64,000 bases of DNA, from assembly GCA_016745075.1 (NCBI GenBank), contig JADGDD010000001.1:1365125-1429124 (forward strand). The letters are read 5' to 3'. The stretch's first letter is position 1, and each line of letters begins with the position of its first letter. This document shows positions 16,622-26,290 of the stretch, piece after piece. Position numbers and translations under genes: made by a program. Source of the stretch: Planctomycetota bacterium (GTDB lineage: Bacteria; Planctomycetota; UBA11346). A model generated the notes under the pieces. It was given only the letters and a program-made list of their open reading frames with translations. It had not been told where the DNA came from and searched no databases.

Positions 16622-19111
16622 CTATTCGTTCGCTTTTGCTGACCATTGCAAAGTAATCATGGAGTGTGGAGGGAGGTGCACTGGTGTAACTGCCGGATCG
16701 CCAATAACTGATTCTTGATGGGTCACGTTCATCTCGACTGATTCAAACTCGTTATTATCAGCATAGTGTTTTGCCGATAATACTTTTTGCTGCACTGCTC
16801 CTTCGACAACAGAACCGTGGTTCAAAGTTACATCAAAGGAACGGTCCAAATCTAAATTGATAAGGATAACACCATAGCCTGCATCCGTTTTGACCACATA
16901 GCTCCAGATACAGGCAAAGTCTTGATCTTCTTTGCGGTCATAAATTTTCTTCCGCCCTGTGCTTTTGGGGCTTTTCTCAAGAATTGCCGATGTAAACATG
17001 GGCTGATTGTCAGGATGCACTGTTTCCATCATGTCACCACGCAATTGCAAGACTTCGTTTGCCAATTTGAAGGCATAACCAGTTGGACGAAAACGAAACT
17101 TTTCTGGGCGCAGGCTCAACACCGACCCCCACAAACGAACGGGGCCAATTCTGGGAATGCCAACGGAATGTTGAGTAAAACAAAAAAAGTTTTGATAACG
17201 AAAGCCAAAATCACGCATTTGCAGGAGTAAGTGGTTAATGATAGCGACCCCTGCTGGCAATGACGTCACAAAACGGTTACGTGGCTCTAAGGGCAGATCT
17301 CCTCCTGTTATGTGCCAACCTTGCTCATAAACAGAAAACTCGCAATCAAAGGCACTGATCGCATCCATTTGTCTTTTGAGGTGTTTACCATACGAACGCA
17401 CCAATGGATGAGCCACGGCCCATCGGAAAAAACTTTTTTCATTTTTCAGTAATTCATATTGCTGTTTTGTAACGCCGTGTATTTGATACGGTGCAATGGA
17501 ATAACAATCTGCGCTTGGGGTAGCGGACAGAATCCTTCGGGTCATATCTGGTAAGTAGTTTTGTCCTGAGGCATGCAAAACAATATTTTTCTTATAGTAT
17601 GGTGATTCTTTAATGCGCTTAAAAATGTTCTCCCAATAATCAGGCCCATCATAGCCACCTGCTAAAAAACCCAGCCTATCATTCCATGGCTCATTGCCTA
17701 TCTCTATGTGAATTTCCGAGATGGTTTCCGTCCATGGTTGCGGATGACCTTGCGCAGCACGTATTTTTCCTCCTTCAGTCTCAATAGGACCAGCAAGGAA
17801 CTCAACAATGATGTCTATTTCTTCTTCATGCAAGGTTCCCGGCACGTTGTACCAACTGGAGCAAGATAAATATTCGCACAATTCTAAATGTTCGCTGAAA
17901 TTCCAAACGCGTGTACTACCGTCGACTCCATAAGGGCCACTGGGCTTCTCTATGCGGTTGTGTGAATTATACCGTTGCATTGGTGGCATGATGTCGTTTT
18001 TCGGCACACCACCCATGGTCGCATAACGAAGGATACCCGGATTTAATTGCTTCAAAGCTTCAACCGCATCATCACGGAAGGCGGTGGGGTTGGTGTCTAC
18101 GGCATTCCATATTTCCACATCATCAAATAAGATTTTGCCGCCATTCGCTTCAAAAAGAAAGGACAAAGAACCACCTGATTTGGTATCTGGGTACGGCCGC
18201 GTAAAGCAATCTATCGTTAGTGTTTGTTCATACGAATCCCATGTATCGGTAAGTACCGGAACTAATGGCGAAAGTTTCGCTTCATAACCTTGCACGACAG
18301 GAAGAATGCGAAAATTATGCTCTGTAGTTACAGCCTTAGCCTTAAATTTGACATGCCAAGTTCCGTTCAAATCAGCGTAACGACCCCAACCTCCCATAAA
18401 CATGTAAAAAGCGCGTGTTGATGGGTGCCGCATGGGCTTATATGCCCTCGTTTCCTTATCGTAGTCTTGCGCTTCTTTGGTACCATCTAACAACACCGCC
18501 GCTTGGCCAAAAGAGTCTGGGTGTACATCACCAGTAACCACGCTGTAGTTACTGCTTCCCCACACACTCGCTCCAGGGAAATGTTTAGCGTAACCTTCAT
18601 GCCGTGCATCTTTTTCGAGGAAAATTCCCATACCATCCAGAGGCTGACCATCTGGCAATGGCACCTCATCTTCAAAAACGAAATGACACATCAATTTCGG
18701 CTTCGTATTTTCATACAACGCATATTCCCTATAGCCAACCTCTTTAATTTTGGTTTTGAAGCCATAACAGGGACCAGAAATAACCGTTACCGACATGCCC
18801 GGAAAGAGATCATACATACCGAGCTTCTCCCACCGCTTCTCCATGTCTTGCTTACTCGCATAAGCAGTGGTAAAACCGTCTGGATACAGCATACCTTCGT
18901 GACACTGACGGTAGACCGTTCCTTCAAAGTTATTCCGCACTACATGTTTGAGAATCGGTGAATCATAATAGGTACTGCCACCCATGTTCATACCCAAGGG
19001 GCGGGCCGACACCTTCACGGTATCGGTCACATCAATGGCAATGGGGCTTGATTCCTCAGCAGTCAACGCAAAAGACAGGCAGAATAGTGAAAAAATGGTT
19101 ACATAATTCAT
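16622..19111 (-). CDS. Secreted clan GH-A glycoside hydrolase (arabinofuranosidase-like), copy 1
   Basis: An 829-residue protein, co-linear with the 830-residue copy downstream and identical over long blocks. It has a signal peptide (MNYVTIFSLFCLSFALTAEE), the mature N-terminus PIAIDVTDTVKVSARPLG shared with the copy, a jelly-roll section ending GKILFDDVEIWN, the acid/base motif IEIGNEPWN near residue 474 and VYEQGWH near 595. The C-terminal sandwich again ends LPPHSMITLQW. A main difference is the short spacer before MYDRKEDQDFACIW (a run of lysines in the copy, TGRKK here). It is the first gene of the long minus-strand run, so the main promoter should lie upstream between 19112 and 19510. 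Confidence 0.75.
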   Translation of the reverse strand: MNYVTIFSLFCLSFALTAEESSPIAIDVTDTVKVSARPLGMNMGGSTYYDSPILKHVVRNNFEGTVYRQCHEGMLYPDGFTTAYASKQDMEKRWEKLGMYDLFPGMSVTVISGPCYGFKTKIKEVGYREYALYENTKPKLMCHFVFEDEVPLPDGQPLDGMGIFLEKDARHEGYAKHFPGASVWGSSNYSVVTGDVHPDSFGQAAVLLDGTKEAQDYDKETRAYKPMRHPSTRAFYMFMGGWGRYADLNGTWHVKFKAKAVTTEHNFRILPVVQGYEAKLSPLVPVLTDTWDSYEQTLTIDCFTRPYPDTKSGGSLSFLFEANGGKILFDDVEIWNAVDTNPTAFRDDAVEALKQLNPGILRYATMGGVPKNDIMPPMQRYNSHNRIEKPSGPYGVDGSTRVWNFSEHLELCEYLSCSSWYNVPGTLHEEEIDIIVEFLAGPIETEGGKIRAAQGHPQPWTETISEIHIEIGNEPWNDRLGFLAGGYDGPDYWENIFKRIKESPYYKKNIVLHASGQNYLPDMTRRILSATPSADCYSIAPYQIHGVTKQQYELLKNEKSFFRWAVAHPLVRSYGKHLKRQMDAISAFDCEFSVYEQGWHITGGDLPLEPRNRFVTSLPAGVAIINHLLLQMRDFGFRYQNFFCFTQHSVGIPRIGPVRLWGSVLSLRPEKFRFRPTGYAFKLANEVLQLRGDMMETVHPDNQPMFTSAILEKSPKSTGRKKIYDRKEDQDFACIWSYVVKTDAGYGVILINLDLDRSFDVTLNHGSVVEGAVQQKVLSAKHYADNNEFESVEMNVTHQESVIGDPAVTPVHLPPHSMITLQWSAKANE

Positions 19112-19510
19112 AAATAAGGTTCCTCTATACTTTATACTTTGCAGACGGGAACGACGAGGTTACATCTTTTTTGATATACATATAATTGATGCCTACAGGC
19201 AATCGACTTTTTTCCTATCTGGAACTCTCTTTTGACTTCGCATAACACTCTCAAGAAGTACAGTCGCCCTCACCGAACAAGTACGACGAAAAATGATGAC
19301 TACATGCTGGTAGACTTTTACAAAACAATGACCTTATTTAACTTGAACTATTATACCTTGAGTACTTCAATCCGTACAGATTTCTTAGTAAATTTTACTC
19401 TTGCTTTATTAATTTAGCACTAAAGAGTGCTGGCTGTTGACCTCTAGCCACACCAACAACATGACACTATTTTCCCAGCCTGCCAATCTCTCTACTCTAG
19501 GAGCGCACCC
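19112..19510. promoter_or_regulatory. Divergent intergenic region
   Basis: This 399-bp A+T-rich region separates the minus-strand hydrolase operon from the plus-strand hydrolase at 19511. It must hold the start signals for both. AGGAA lies about 10 nt before the 19111 start and GGAG lies 7 nt before the 19511 start. I could not assign -35/-10 elements or an ECF-type promoter with confidence, and see no repeat or convincing gene in it. Confidence 0.4.
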
Positions 19511-22297
19511 ATGAAAACGCATCTTATACATGCATTTATCATTATATCTCTTGTTCTATGTATTCAGGTTGAAGGATTCTCTACTGAATTGCCTTCACAA
19601 TCTACGCAGGAGTACATTCACTGGGAAGCAGAAAACTTTAAGGCAGGAAATTGGACAAAAGAGCAAGCTGGAGTTGGTGCTTTTGATCCCAAGAACGCAC
19701 AACAAGCCAATGCGCTCTCTGGCGGCAAGTGGTTAAGTGCTCGGCTTGCAGAAGACATAAAAACAGTCTGGGCTGAATATAGCATTGCCGTGCCAACCAC
19801 CAATGAATACAACTTTTACGTGCGCCGTTTTTATTTTCATGGAAAGTTTCGCTACCGCTTTGACGATAACGAGTGGATAAATATTGATACCCGCAGGCCT
19901 CTTATAGATAGAGTTAATATACGTTTTCATGTAACTGCAAACTGGCAACGTTTGGAACCTGTAAAACTAGAGCAAGGGAACCACCGATTCACTGTTGAGC
20001 TTCTTAAGGTTGATGGAGAACCTATGACGTGTGCCTTAGACTGTTTTCTATTGAGTCCTGAAATATTTATACCACACGGAACTTTGCTTCCGGGACAAAA
20101 AAATGATACAGCAGACCCGAACACATGGGCATTCCAGCCCGAAAAAGACCAATGGCAACCATCTGCCGTGCTAGACCTCAGGCGGATCAATGAAAACATT
20201 GCTGGTGAGCATGGCTACATTCGTGCAAGTGGAGATGGTGAATCTTTTGTGCAAGGTGATGGCACAGATATTCGCTTCTGGACAAGCAATGTTGCCAACA
20301 TCGCAGTTGACGACGAAACCATGCAGTATGCAGCAAAACATTTAGCCAAACGGGGAGTCAACCTCGTACGAATTCATGATCATCATGAACGCCCGTGGTC
20401 AAGCAAGCCAGACGCTGCCCCTCATGAGATGAATGAAGAAGCTATTTTGAACTATCAACGGGCTGTAGAAATCTATGCACGAGAAGGTATCTATTCCAAA
20501 CTCTCTTTACTGAGCAGTTTCCATAAATATGCAAAACATTGGAAAATCCCTGGGGCTGGAACCAATAAAAACCAATTTTTCTCACTCGTGTATTATGTTC
20601 CTGAATTACAACATGCATTAAAAACGTGGCTACGAGCCATACTTACAAACCCAAGTCCGTATGGAAACACGCCATTAGCACAAAACCCTGCACTTGCTAT
20701 GGTTGAAATACTCAATGAAGACAGCCTCCTTTTCTGGACATTCCCAAACAACGTCGATTTAGAACATCAAAAGATAATTGGCGCTGAGTATATGGAATGG
20801 CTCCAAAAACGCTATGGTAGCTTTTCACAAGCCTTAGATGCTTGGGGCGGTGCATCCGCACTTTTGGAAAATAGACAACATCCAAAATATACTTTACTTG
20901 GTGATCACCCCAAAGAAAACATTGCTGGTTTTCTGGAAGCAAGCGCACTCCACGCCACATGGAGCGGCAATAAAAAAAGAGCTACAGATCAGTTGCAATT
21001 CTTAGCTGAATACCAACATCTTTTTTATACAGAAATGGCCGCATTTATTCGAGAAGACCTCCAGTGCCAAGCAATGATTGTTTCAAGTGCCTGGAGAACG
21101 GTTGATGATTTACACCTTTTGGATTTAGAACGCTGGACATACACAGGCCATCCAAACCACATTGTCGATTCACACAGCTATGTAGCCCCACCTCATGAAA
21201 ACCCACAAAGAAAACACATGGCAAAACATAGCGTGAATGCTGGCGACGGGTTTGTTGATATTTCTGTCTTGCACACACCACGGCTGAATCCAGTACGAAC
21301 GAAACTAGTACAAGGCTCTCCTGTTATCATATCTGAAGGTGCATGGAATAACCCGATGTCCTATAAATCAGAAGCACCATTACTCATTTCTGCATACAGC
21401 AGCCTCTGTGGACTTGATGGGTTTATGTGGTTTCGACCTGCTGGCATTGACTGGGATAGTAACGTTACAAAATTTCAGGTCTCAAGTCCTGATGTTTTAG
21501 CTGCCTTCCCTGCTGCTGCACTCATCTTTAGAAAAGGATGGCTCAAAGAGGGCACCCCCGTTATTATAGAAGGCCGCACACCCGCAAGTATGTTCACTAA
21601 AACAGAACCACTCATTGCTGAAGACAGTAAATTTGATGCCATGCGTGATGGAGCGTATAAAGACCCCTTATTACAACACTCAAAAGGGCTAGACCCACTC
21701 GCCTTTTTGGTTGGTCCTGTCAAAGTAGATTATTCAACAGATGAAGATATCATACACCCATACAAAAATCTGATAAACCACCACACGCAAACCGTTACAT
21801 CCAATACAGGAGAAATAAGCCTGAACTGGAAAACTGGTCTCCTAAAAATACAAGCAGATCACGCGGAAGGTGCATCTGGTTTTTTAAAAGCCAGTGGTCC
21901 ACTCGCCTTTGACACCCTTCATCTACAAGCCAACAACGCCTATGCCAGCGTAGTCTTAGTACCACTTGACGATGCAAAACTGAAAGATTCACACAGTCTT
22001 CTCTTGCAAATAAACACAAAAGCCCGATTACATGGCTGGAAGGAAGAAGAACCATTTACTTTTACAGATAAAAGTGGCAAACAGAAATTTACGGGAAAAA
22101 AAATAATTTCACTTGGCAATCTTCCGTGGAATGTTGAAAATTCAGACATGAATATTTCTATCCATAATACACACATCACCCAAGCAACATTACTAGATAT
22201 AAACGGCTATCCTCTTCATAATATCGACATCACAAAAGACAACATCGGTATCCACTTCGCTACACCACACAATGCACTCTATATCCATCTCCACTAA
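19511..22297 (+). CDS. Large secreted clan GH-A glycoside hydrolase with N-terminal CBM-like module
   Basis: A 928-residue protein with a signal peptide (first ~25 residues, ending VEGFST). About 33-195 form a jelly-roll carbohydrate-binding-like module (IHWEAENF...GGKWLSARL...ALDCFLLS). The central barrel has GVNLVRIHDHHE, then EILNEDSL near residue 400 as the likely acid/base, and VIISEGAWN near 608 as the likely nucleophile. The pattern fits GH5/GH39-like clan GH-A enzymes; I cannot name the family. A beta-sandwich closes the protein. It is divergent from the operon on its left and may share its inducer, but base composition is visibly more A+T-rich than the minus-strand genes, which hints at separate acquisition. 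Confidence 0.72.
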   Translation: MKTHLIHAFIIISLVLCIQVEGFSTELPSQSTQEYIHWEAENFKAGNWTKEQAGVGAFDPKNAQQANALSGGKWLSARLAEDIKTVWAEYSIAVPTTNEYNFYVRRFYFHGKFRYRFDDNEWINIDTRRPLIDRVNIRFHVTANWQRLEPVKLEQGNHRFTVELLKVDGEPMTCALDCFLLSPEIFIPHGTLLPGQKNDTADPNTWAFQPEKDQWQPSAVLDLRRINENIAGEHGYIRASGDGESFVQGDGTDIRFWTSNVANIAVDDETMQYAAKHLAKRGVNLVRIHDHHERPWSSKPDAAPHEMNEEAILNYQRAVEIYAREGIYSKLSLLSSFHKYAKHWKIPGAGTNKNQFFSLVYYVPELQHALKTWLRAILTNPSPYGNTPLAQNPALAMVEILNEDSLLFWTFPNNVDLEHQKIIGAEYMEWLQKRYGSFSQALDAWGGASALLENRQHPKYTLLGDHPKENIAGFLEASALHATWSGNKKRATDQLQFLAEYQHLFYTEMAAFIREDLQCQAMIVSSAWRTVDDLHLLDLERWTYTGHPNHIVDSHSYVAPPHENPQRKHMAKHSVNAGDGFVDISVLHTPRLNPVRTKLVQGSPVIISEGAWNNPMSYKSEAPLLISAYSSLCGLDGFMWFRPAGIDWDSNVTKFQVSSPDVLAAFPAAALIFRKGWLKEGTPVIIEGRTPASMFTKTEPLIAEDSKFDAMRDGAYKDPLLQHSKGLDPLAFLVGPVKVDYSTDEDIIHPYKNLINHHTQTVTSNTGEISLNWKTGLLKIQADHAEGASGFLKASGPLAFDTLHLQANNAYASVVLVPLDDAKLKDSHSLLLQINTKARLHGWKEEEPFTFTDKSGKQKFTGKKIISLGNLPWNVENSDMNISIHNTHITQATLLDINGYPLHNIDITKDNIGIHFATPHNALYIHLH

Positions 22298-22340
22298 AAT
22301 CCACAGAATGAACCCGACTATTAAAACACAGGACTGACTC

Positions 22341-23179
22341 ATGAAAGAACAAGGTGTCATCGAATTCTTAAAAGACTCAGGGCAGTGGTGGTTAGCCGAT
22401 CGTTTTCGAGATCCAAGGGTTTTACGACGAGCAAATACCACGGGAAAGCTCTTGCCATATTGAACGAGACGCATTCCACAACAGACATGGTTCCAATACT
22501 TTTGTTGACCGAGTCATTCAGCGGGGCGGCATGGTCGATGTTAGTCCGGTTCTCAGAACAGTAGAAATGATTGAGCAGCTTACAGCATATGATGGGTTTT
22601 CAGACGTACTTAATCGAATCAAGGGTCATCAAACAAGCCACTCTGCGTGGCTTGAAATGCAAATGGGGTTCATTATGCATTCCGTTGGTTTACATATAGA
22701 ATTTCCACCCTCTGGTCAAAGTACGAAATCGCCTGATGTAACAGGCCACATTAACAGAGATCGCCTAGCCATTGAATACAAACTCCTAGATGTTCATCAA
22801 ACAGAAAAATGGGTTGAAAATTATTATGCAATTCTCTCGCTCACAATCACACAACATTCACATTCATCATGGCTGCCTTATATACTTCACTTACTATCAT
22901 TTGACCTCACTCGTCTACCTATTGAAAACAAACAAACTCACGGCAGTGCCTGAGCGTTAGCTACACAAGATGCACATCTGATCATTGATGACCATGAGCA
23001 TAAGCCACAGCAAGAAACACCCGAATATTCTCTGTCCTTTAGCTCTTGGCAGATTCAACTCAGAAACAGAAACCACAATCTCTCATGAACCTTCATCGAT
23101 TAAACGAGCATGGAATAAGATCGAATCAAAAGGCATCAAGAAGGGTGCTCGTCAATTAGCTAGTGCAGCCATCAATTGA
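22341..23179 (+). pseudogene. Broken PD-(D/E)XK nuclease-like gene
   Basis: The reading frame opens with MKEQGVIEFLKDSGQWWLADR, then shifts within a T4 run at about 22403-22406. Removing one T restores DRFEIQGFYDE and the frame continues to 22953. That segment contains SPDVTG followed by LAIEYK, a PD...ExK nuclease core. An in-frame TGA at 22951-22953 follows, with coding-like sequence beyond it (ALATQDAHLIIDD), and a second frame change leads into KRAWNKIESKGIKKGARQ up to 23179. At least two frameshifts and one nonsense codon mark it as dead. I do not recognise the exact family. It abuts tail-to-tail the broken AbiE-type pair, so this looks like a decayed defence segment. Confidence 0.6.
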
Positions 23180-24173
23180 TCTGTTGCTCTAGCTGTGTCA
23201 GTTCATCAAGTACAACGTCCCATACTGGTGCTTCCCCCGTAAACATAGAGTGCATTGCTTGGTAATCTTGCCGAAGTTGCCGTTGATGCACATCATGCTG
23301 AGGTAGAAGACACAGGGTTGGTGAGCAGGCCGTATCGAAATGCGACCAGCCGCGATAATAGAAACGGTTTTTATGGGCAATGACATCATCAAGTAAACTC
23401 AGGTGGTCAAGACTTTCACGGAAAATGTTCTCATTCCGACTCATCATCACTACGTCGCAATAGAGGCCTGAATAAGCGTTCGGTATGGAACTCTCTACCG
23501 GACGGTGAGCATTCTTATGCAAAATCGTCACTTTTTCCTAGAAACTACGCCAAGGTTCAATAGCCGTTACTTCAACTCTCGATGCATTAAATTGATCTGG
23601 CACTACCTGTGATGCTAAAGAGCTGATATGACACTTTCGATGTGGTACTGACTTCCAACAAGATTGCTTTGCGGATATATGACAATTCATTGGCAACAAC
23701 ACTTGGATAGAAAAACCAAATCTTTTAGGCTCAACCGAATCAAGTTCAAGTTTCCAGGCCTCAGCTGGAATATGCCGTTGCATACTGTCTCGCAGGGCAG
23801 GAACAAAAACGTCTCGCAAATAGTCATGCGCTTGATCCAAAATAGCTTTATTGATCCGGTTCTGTTTGCTACGGCTGTAGGCACCATACGGATTAAGGGC
23901 ATTACCAAGAGCCCAGTAATCTAAAATCAAGTCAATGTCTTCCGGAAATCTATTGATCAGACCAAAACATTTTGAAAGACTTGTCCCTCCTTTGAAAATA
24001 ACTTGTTCTGTAATAGATAAACTCATGAACAGATGCTGTAATACCCAACAAACCCAGAAATCTTTTTCAACAATGACTGCATCAATACCCAGTTCTTCTG
24101 CGGTCACCGAAAATAGGTCAGCGAGATAACCTGTGTCTTGAATGCCTTTGCGCACCACTTCATCCATGTTCAT
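23172..24173 (-). pseudogene. abiEii-like: AbiEii/AbiGii-type nucleotidyltransferase toxin, interrupted by one amber codon
   Basis: The product would be about 333 residues. N-terminal hallmarks are intact: VEKDFWVCWVLQHLF, then FKGGTSLSK and FPEDIDLIL, the nucleotidyltransferase core of the AbiEii family. The frame is broken only by a TAG at 23538-23540, where the protein reads EPWRSF-stop-EKVTILHKNAHRP. Relatives have a Trp in this TFWEK position, so a single TGG-to-TAG change explains it. Downstream sequence keeps the family's conserved C-terminus (RFYYRGW, LRQDYQAM, LTQLEQQIN). The start (ATG 24173 or 24167) overlaps the antitoxin stop. A truncated product might still be made, but I treat it as a pseudogene. 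Confidence 0.75.
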
Positions 24174-24789
24174 GGCCCTCTTCATTGATAAGCCTGCGAG
24201 CAATATCATGGAGCCAGTACGATGTTGATCTCGTCAACTCAAAAAAACAATCACGTACAGGTGTGGGTATATCATTACGAAGTTGCCGAACGACAGATTT
24301 ATCAACTCGATCTTTACCAAGATAGCGTAAGACTTGAATAATAGCCGACACCTCTGGATCATGAACAAGCAAGTCTTTGGGACGAGCATCTCGAATCTTC
24401 AGATATCGACGACAGAAACTTTCAGTACGGTCAGGACCATCAGAAAAATATTCCGCATGTGCTGGTACTTGGGTCGAAAGACCAAGCTGATTCGCTACCC
24501 ATTGTCAACGGGGAATCAACGTCCACCCAAACTTTCGGGCCAAGGCTTCCGCTATGGCATGAAGGTCCGGCGGAACAACGCGGCATAATTCAGAACTAAA
24601 CCTTGGAGAGTGGAATAACTCTGGACCAAGACGTTGCAATCGCTCTTCCTTCACCAAACGGGCTAAGGCTGAGCCAATACTACCCGCAGGTGCAAGTCCT
24701 TCACATCACGCCGATGTGAAAACAGCCCCTGCTCCCTGAGTTTCCAATAAGGCGTTAAGCTCAAGACGGGCTGTTGGGGGTTTCGGCAT
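24160..24789 (-). pseudogene. AbiEi/DUF6088-type antitoxin, two in-frame TGA codons
   Basis: Translating from ATG 24789 gives about 209 codons in one frame, interrupted by TGA at 24706-24708 (after VFTSA) and 24505-24507 (after WTLIPR). Between and after the stops the protein stays recognisable as a DUF6088-like partner of AbiEii toxins: GSIGSALARLVKEERLQRLG, AIAEALARKFGW, NQLGLSTQVPAHAEYF..GP, then IIQVLRYLGKDRVD and a C-terminal WLHDIARRLINEE. Both stops could come from CGA codons by one C-to-T change. The stop overlaps the toxin start, the usual arrangement for this type IV toxin-antitoxin pair. A 70-residue remnant (24160-24372) is the longest piece with its own start. Confidence 0.7.
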
Positions 24790-25042
24790 CATTATGTATC
24801 TCACCCCTTGTTCTACTTTCGCTATGCTATGCCACCGAAAAATTCATGATAAACATCCAGCAGACCATTGTTCACGTATATTTTACATAAGTAGGCATCC
24901 AACTCGTTCTCCCATACCAACATCAATTCCCCTCGAATCTCCATCACCAATACTTTTAACAGATCTTCTGAAGATAAACATGTTGATCTTCTCTATTGTT
25001 CAACACCAGCATAAAGAAATGATGAGTCAATGTGAAGATACT
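24790..25042 (-). other. Gene-poor gap with one short possible remnant
   Basis: This 253-bp stretch lies between the broken antitoxin and the SemiSWEET gene. On the minus strand a 40-codon frame (24822-24944) begins MEIRGELMLVWENELDAYL and ends YHEFFGGIA. It reads like real protein and the frame stays open upstream of its ATG for about 15 more codons, but no ribosome site is visible. It could be a small gene or the tail of a lost one. I see no repeat or terminator here. Confidence 0.25.
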
Positions 25043-25294
25043 CTATTTATATTTTATTTTGTATAATAATATGATGATTCCCATAGGGATCAAAAGTGAT
25101 TGAGAAGCGATGATAGCCATCTCTCCTTGGAACAGGCCATATGTCATCCACATTATATTTGTAATATTAAGCAACAAAAAAGATGTGAGTGAGAGGCTTG
25201 ATGTGTTTTTTGTTTTTACGGTCTGAATGACTTGTGGTAAAAATACAATACCAGAAAAAGCAGCGGCGGTATAACCCAGTAATGCAATGCTCAT
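25043..25294 (-). CDS. SemiSWEET-type sugar transporter (PQ-loop)
   Basis: An 83-residue membrane protein with three predicted helices, the size of bacterial SemiSWEETs, which dimerise to form a sugar pore. The family signature is visible: GIVFLPQVIQTVKTKNTSSLS contains the PQ motif in helix 1 with the following basic/Ser loop, and N-I-M-W in helix 2 corresponds to the conserved Asn and Trp of the substrate pocket. It begins 3 nt after the stop of the SDR gene, so the two are one operon. Transport of a mono- or disaccharide is expected from the family; the actual sugar is unknown. Confidence 0.85.
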   Translation of the reverse strand: MSIALLGYTAAAFSGIVFLPQVIQTVKTKNTSSLSLTSFLLLNITNIMWMTYGLFQGEMAIIASQSLLIPMGIIILLYKIKYK

Positions 25295-25297
25295 ATA

Positions 25298-26014
25298 TTA
25301 TCCTATACGTAGCGTACATTTTTTATCAAAGGACAGAACTTTTCCGTTAAGGCTTGTATCAAAGGCGAGTATTTGAGGAATAACCAAGGAGGCCCATTCC
25401 TGTGGTAACAGTGCACCCTCATTATGACTACCAGAGCATACAAGAGTCATGTCGGTGTTAATTCCGCCCGGTGAGAGTGTCATCATGGCGAGCCCATCTG
25501 GTAATTCTTGAGCAATAGAGGCTGATAACATTTCAACGGCCCCCTTTGAAGCACAGTACGGTGCAACCTCTGCAGCGCCAAACCGTCCCCAGCCGCTGCT
25601 CATGTTGATAAAGAGACCTTTCTTTGCTGCAATCGCAGGAGGTATAAAAATACGAAGAACATTTGCTGTGCCTTTTACATTGATATCAATTAACCGATCA
25701 AATGCCTCTGTTTCTACAAGATGAAATGGTTCTGAGTTATTAATTATAGCCGCATTATTGATAATAATATCTGCCGAATCATTGTTCTTTTGAATTTCTT
25801 TTTGCCATGCTCTTACGGCCTGCGCTGAGCAAATATCTACAGCGGTAAAACAAGCAGAACCATGAAACCGCTTGTTCATTTCTTGTATTTGTTTTTCTGA
25901 ACGCCCACAGCCAGAGACAAAGTGCCCTAAACGAATGCATTCTTCGGCCATTGCATATCCTAAGCCACGTGTTGCTCCTGTAATAACAATATGTTGTGGT
26001 GTCTGTGTCTTCAT
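25298..26014 (-). CDS. SDR-family oxidoreductase
   Basis: A 238-residue classical short-chain dehydrogenase. It shows the nucleotide loop TGATRGLG (about residues 13-20), an acidic D in AVDI, NNAA (about 88-91), the catalytic Ser in INMSSGWGRFG and YCASKGA (Tyr/Lys pair near 155-159), then LSPGGINTDM. The residue after the glycine loop (CGRSEKQ) contains an Arg, which suggests NADP(H). Substrate unknown. The tight coupling to a SemiSWEET transporter points to a sugar or polyol. Confidence 0.9.
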   Translation of the reverse strand: MKTQTPQHIVITGATRGLGYAMAEECIRLGHFVSGCGRSEKQIQEMNKRFHGSACFTAVDICSAQAVRAWQKEIQKNNDSADIIINNAAIINNSEPFHLVETEAFDRLIDINVKGTANVLRIFIPPAIAAKKGLFINMSSGWGRFGAAEVAPYCASKGAVEMLSASIAQELPDGLAMMTLSPGGINTDMTLVCSGSHNEGALLPQEWASLVIPQILAFDTSLNGKVLSFDKKCTLRIG

Positions 26015-26290
26015 GTTCTTGTAGTCCTCATGTTATGTTCTTCTCTTTTTTCGGTTAGTTGATTGAAAACATCTCTTTCCTTATGAAACCCGTCCGTGCC
26101 ACTGAACCTGAATCAACCATATCCGATATATCTTCCAATAGGAATATGGAGAGTAAACCAGTAGTCAATGGACAAGGGGCCATCCGATGTCTATATTTTG
26201 TTTATCTCAAAACAGATGGAAGATAAGTACGACGTTTTTGATATACCGTACAATGGATAAGTAGAGCCAAATATAAAAGGAGACCGAACC
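26015..26290. promoter_or_regulatory. Intergenic region upstream of SDR operon and small ORF
   Basis: This A+T-rich gap holds the start signals of the minus-strand SDR/SemiSWEET operon and of the plus-strand small ORF at 26291. I see no clear operator or promoter hexamers and no RNA structure I can name. Confidence 0.3.

Noticed and set aside
23172..24789. UGA/UAG recoding or readthrough to explain the in-frame stops in the AbiE-type genes
   Set aside because: TGA and TAG end ordinary genes elsewhere in the window, including ATGA overlaps, and no recoding signal is visible. Point-mutation decay is simpler.
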